Assembly (NCBI RefSeq): GCF_025854375.1
Contig: NZ_CP107575.1
Coordinates: forward strand, 3,038,001-3,102,000
Length of the DNA stretch: 64,000 bases
Direction: 5' to 3'
Origin: Glutamicibacter sp. JL.03c
GTDB taxonomy: Bacteria; Actinomycetota; Actinomycetes; Actinomycetales; Micrococcaceae
Position 1 is the stretch's first letter, and the number at the start of each line of letters is the position of its first letter. The notes below the pieces were generated by a model. It was given only the letters and a program-made list of their open reading frames with translations, was not told the DNA's origin and did not search any database. Positions 61,563-64,000 of the stretch are shown here, one piece after another. The position numbers were made by a program, and so were the translations under genes.

Positions 61563-62705
61563 CTACTTCTTGCGCCAGTTCATGTACTTTTCGAAGGCCC
61601 AGGCCAGTGGCTTGTTCAGCGCCAGGTCCCACTCCCCGTTGGTCTGCACGATGTCGCATCCGGTATTGGTCTTGAACTTGGTCAGGCCCGAAAGGTGGTG
61701 TTCCTTGTCCAGGGTGGCGCTCACACCGCCCTGGTCCAGGTAGCGGCAGCCGGCGGCGATGGAATCTTCCACCATGCGGTTCATGATGGCCTTGGGTGCG
61801 AAGATCTTGCGCTGCTCCGAGGAGGAAGCGCCGTAGAGGTACCAGGCCAGATTGGAGGATCGGATCACGATGGAGGCCGCGAGATCCACGCCTTCGTTGC
61901 TGGCGATGTAGAGGGTGCAGGATCCTGGCACCGCTTCGTTGAGCACACGATGCATGGTCTCGAAGTAGCTCAGCGGTCGGCCGGTGAATTCCTGGCGGTC
62001 TGCGGTGTGGTTGTACAGGGCATGGAAGCGGGCCATGTCCGCGGTGTCCCCCACCTCGATTTCCAGGGTGCTCTTCAGGGCCTTGCGGGTCTCGTTGCGG
62101 GTAGTGGCCGAGTAGCTGGCCATCACCTGATCCACGTCCAGCTGGTTGCCTTCTTCATCCTGCAGGGCAACGCGGGCCACGTATTCCGGCTGGCCTGCGC
62201 CGAAGTCCAGTCCGACGTCTTCCTTGGTGAAGCCCAGGTCCAGCAGGGCGTCGTTCAGCGCCAAGGCTTGCTCGGAGCTGCTCTTCAGGTCCAGGTCGGC
62301 CAGCTGCGCGAAGCCTTCTTTGCCGAGGTTCTTGCGTACTGCCGACGCGGCCCAGGTGCGCACTTCGCGGCCCGGTCCCATTTTCAGCTGGAAGGCGCCA
62401 CGGTTCTTGAGGTAGGCAGCCAGCGGGCGGATAACATTTTCTGCGGGGTGGGCCTGGAAATCGATGACCGGGCCGTCGGGGACGTAGGCCAGGGTCTTCT
62501 TGATGACCGGGGCTGCGCGGTGCAGCACCAGCGCGGTGCCGACCAGCTCGTCCTGGTCGAAGAATCCGAGGGATTCGCCACGCCAGCCGCCCTTGACGCG
62601 GGCCCATTCAGGACGCTGCAGGAAGCTGACGTCGCGGGCGGTTTCAAGAAAGGCTGAGTGTTCGGCGCTGGAAATCGGACGCACGTGCAGGTCGTTGTGG
62701 CTCAC
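61563..62705 (-). CDS. FemAB family peptidoglycan interpeptide-bridge aminoacyltransferase
   Basis: 380 residues. Two GNAT-like halves of the Fem family: FLQRPEWARVKGGWRGESLGFF near 28-50, SYSATTRNETRKALKSTLEIEVG near 190-212, YLYGASSSEQRKIFAPKAIMNRMVEDSIAAG near 295-325, and GLTKFKTNTGCD near 345. It transfers an amino acid from aminoacyl-tRNA to lysine of the cell-wall precursor. GTG 62705 looks leaderless (TAGGAT, 7 nt); the open frame runs 153 codons further but only through antisense csoR. Leads a two-gene unit with the ATP-grasp ligase. Confidence 0.9.
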   Translation of the reverse strand: MSHNDLHVRPISSAEHSAFLETARDVSFLQRPEWARVKGGWRGESLGFFDQDELVGTALVLHRAAPVIKKTLAYVPDGPVIDFQAHPAENVIRPLAAYLKNRGAFQLKMGPGREVRTWAASAVRKNLGKEGFAQLADLDLKSSSEQALALNDALLDLGFTKEDVGLDFGAGQPEYVARVALQDEEGNQLDVDQVMASYSATTRNETRKALKSTLEIEVGDTADMARFHALYNHTADRQEFTGRPLSYFETMHRVLNEAVPGSCTLYIASNEGVDLAASIVIRSSNLAWYLYGASSSEQRKIFAPKAIMNRMVEDSIAAGCRYLDQGGVSATLDKEHHLSGLTKFKTNTGCDIVQTNGEWDLALNKPLAWAFEKYMNWRKK

Positions 62706-62751
62706 GTGTGAAATCCTATCGTGCTTCCCCTGCTTGTGCGGGGAGATAAGA

Positions 62752-62766
62752 TACCCCCTGGGGGTA
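62752..62766. promoter_or_regulatory. CsoR operator 1
   Basis: TACCCCCTGGGGGTA, a G-tract palindrome of the CsoR type, directly upstream of the copper operon -35 box. It lies 47 nt before the divergent FemAB start. Confidence 0.85.
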
Positions 62767-62767
62767 C

Positions 62768-62795
62768 TTGACTTTATACCCCCTAGGGGTATTAT
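62768..62795 (+). promoter_or_regulatory. Copper operon promoter with CsoR operator 2 in its spacer
   Basis: -35 TTGACT (62768-62773), 16-bp spacer, -10 TATTAT (62790-62795), then 6 nt to the csoR ATG (leaderless). The second operator TACCCCCTAGGGGTA (62777-62791) fills the spacer, so CsoR must block RNA polymerase directly. Confidence 0.88.
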
Positions 62796-62801
62796 CGAAG
62801 T

Positions 62802-63131
62802 ATGGATACCACCCAGAATCCGGATGCCCAGGCACAGCATCACGGTTATCACGCGGACAAGTCCGCACTGGAACGTCGCCTCAAGCGCATCGAGGGCCAG
62901 GTGCGCGGCGTCGCCAAGATGGTCGACGAAGACAAATACTGCATCGACATCCTGACCCAGATTTCTGCCATCAACGCGGCATTGCACAAGGTCAGCGTGC
63001 AACTCATCGATGACCACATCGGCCATTGCGTTGTTGATGCCGCGAAGTCCTCCATCGAAACCGGAGACCCGAGCATCGTCCAGGACAAGATCGCCGAGGC
63101 CACAGCTGCGATCTCCCGACTGGTGCGCTGA
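62802..63131 (+). CDS. csoR: Copper-sensing repressor CsoR
   Basis: 109 residues, all-helical. Copper ligands Cys47, His72 and Cys76 have exactly the spacing of characterised CsoR (C-x24-H-x3-C). KRIEGQVRGVAKMVDEDKYCIDIL is the family's core. Binds the two GC-rich palindromes upstream and releases them when Cu(I) binds. First gene of csoR-copZ-copA. Confidence 0.95.
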   Translation: MDTTQNPDAQAQHHGYHADKSALERRLKRIEGQVRGVAKMVDEDKYCIDILTQISAINAALHKVSVQLIDDHIGHCVVDAAKSSIETGDPSIVQDKIAEATAAISRLVR

Positions 63132-63188
63132 GAGCGCCCGGACCCCGAAGTCAGATTCACACAAAATTCATCGAAAGAGAGCAAGATC

Positions 63189-63509
63189 ATGAGCCACAAC
63201 TGCAACTGCGGATGCTCTTCCGAGAACAGCACCAGCGCTACCCGGGGATTGCAGATCACCACGCGTGATCAGGCCACCGCGCTCACCACCCAGACGGAGA
63301 TCAAGATCTCCGGCATGACCTGCGGCCACTGCGTCTCTTCGGTCACCGAAGAGCTCAAGGAATTGGCCGGCGTGCAGCACGTCGACGTCATCCTCGACGC
63401 CCAGGGCGTTTCCACCGCCACCGTCACCGCAACCGAGAAGCTCAGCGAATCGAGCATCCGCGAAGCCATCGACGAGGCCGGTTACACCGTCGAAGCCATC
63501 AACGCCTAG
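63189..63509 (+). CDS. copZ: Copper chaperone with HMA domain and cysteine-rich N-terminus
   Basis: 106 residues. C-terminal heavy-metal-associated domain with GMTCGHC (Cys45, Cys48). The extra N-terminal 35 residues start MSHNCNCGCSS (Cys5, 7, 9), an added metal-binding patch absent from short CopZ proteins. Delivers Cu(I) to the ATPase encoded next. AAGAGAGC precedes ATG. Confidence 0.9.
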   Translation: MSHNCNCGCSSENSTSATRGLQITTRDQATALTTQTEIKISGMTCGHCVSSVTEELKELAGVQHVDVILDAQGVSTATVTATEKLSESSIREAIDEAGYTVEAINA

Positions 63510-63566
63510 CTCCACCAGCCAGGCGCCAAGCCACCAACCAGTGGCAGGAAAGTGCAAGGTAGAACA

Positions 63567-64000
63567 ATGTCTTCCCACGCGCCAGAACACGCGCTGCCCG
63601 AATCACGCACCGTCGACCTGGATATCCAGGGCATGACCTGCGCATCGTGCGTGAACCGGGTTGAACGCAAACTCGGCAAGCTGCCCGGGGTCACCGCCTC
63701 GGTCAACCTCCCCCTGGAGACCGCCAAGGTCCAGGTGCCGCGCGAGGTCAGCGACCAGACGCTGATCAGCACCGTAGAGGCCGCCGGCTACACCGCCACG
63801 CTGAAACAGCCCGCGGCCCATGGACACGAGGACCATGGCGAGCATGCCGGGCATGAGCATCTGGTCCCCAACCACCTGTTGCTGCGTCTGATCATTTCCG
63901 CGGCATTCAGCATCCCGCTGTTCGTGATCTCCATGATCCCGGCAGCCCAGTTCCCGCACTGGGGCTGGGTAGCCTTCGCGCTGGCGACGCCGGTAGTCTT
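63567..64000 (+). CDS. copA: Copper-translocating P-type ATPase (3' partial)
   Basis: The first 144 residues are visible; the gene runs off the window. HMA domain with GMTCASC (Cys25, Cys28), a His/Glu-rich linker (HGHEDHGEHAGHEH), and the first membrane helix (LLLRLIISAAFSIPLFVISMIP). Exports Cu(I). Follows the chaperone gene by 57 bp with AAGG before ATG. The name assumes the missing part has CPx and DKTG motifs. Confidence 0.9.
   Translation, partial: MSSHAPEHALPESRTVDLDIQGMTCASCVNRVERKLGKLPGVTASVNLPLETAKVQVPREVSDQTLISTVEAAGYTATLKQPAAHGHEDHGEHAGHEHLVPNHLLLRLIISAAFSIPLFVISMIPAAQFPHWGWVAFALATPVV

Noticed and set aside
62706-63164. 153-codon N-terminal extension of FemAB
   Set aside because: Runs antisense through csoR and its promoter; the leaderless GTG gives a normal family length.
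1-64000. Search for tRNA, rRNA, CRISPR, integrase or transposase genes
   Set aside because: None recognised by eye; short tRNA genes cannot be fully excluded without a covariance search.

Overview
The window looks like chromosome of a high-GC actinobacterium of the Micrococcaceae, most like Glutamicibacter/Arthrobacter. The grounds are protein style, GC-rich codon use, many genes with a TAnnnT box 6-7 nt before a leaderless ATG/GTG, a DesK/DesR-type two-component system, CsoR, a GPP34 protein, and a FemAB plus ATP-grasp pair that fits an interpeptide bridge containing a dicarboxylic amino acid. This placement is inference; no rRNA, tRNA, CRISPR array, complete insertion sequence or prophage was seen.

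Layout. 1-8 kb: a partial flavin monooxygenase, a secreted pectate lyase with a LacI-type operator, a VOC protein, an acyl-CoA ligase, an enoyl-CoA hydratase-like protein and a DUF456 protein. 6.3-9.8 kb: a translationally coupled ABC exporter plus histidine kinase/response regulator operon. 10-18.3 kb: housekeeping and membrane genes (DedA, DUF2695, aminotransferase, YkvI, RlmN, GPP34, TauE). 18.4-24.2 kb: a sarcosine-oxidase-like flavoenzyme and an agmatine module (APC permease, agmatine deiminase, N-carbamoylputrescine amidase, TetR) joined by three copies of one palindromic operator.

24.2-28.2 kb is the most unusual region: six minus-strand genes, most of them overlapping, encode two SipW/archaeal-type signal peptidases and four exported proteins with alternate signal peptides or surface-anchor features. 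One peptidase is fused in frame to what looks like its own exported substrate. 28.5-31.7 kb holds glutaminase, a thioesterase, a VOC protein and an SGNH hydrolase. 31.8-44.3 kb is a catabolic island: LeuB-like dehydrogenase, aldehyde dehydrogenase, SDR, amidase, a dipeptide-type ABC importer and three GntR-family regulators, with a shared CTGGTC-type palindrome at both divergent promoters.

45-49.6 kb: a second two-component system with a DUF4097 protein, PspA and a small ATPase, probably an envelope-stress locus. 49.7-51 kb is degenerate accessory DNA: an Abi/HEPN-type gene and a DUF1016 (YhcG-like) pseudogene that carries a nonsense codon and ends in a perfect 26-bp inverted repeat. 51-56 kb: an aromatic hydroxylase, an NCS1 permease and IclR, then a small zinc-ribbon gene. 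56-61 kb: DUF2786, an AT-rich-promoter Fic gene, a YqeY-domain protein and a DUF4232 protein. 60.3-62.7 kb: peptidoglycan bridge enzymes. The window ends in a csoR-copZ-copA copper operon cut by the right edge.
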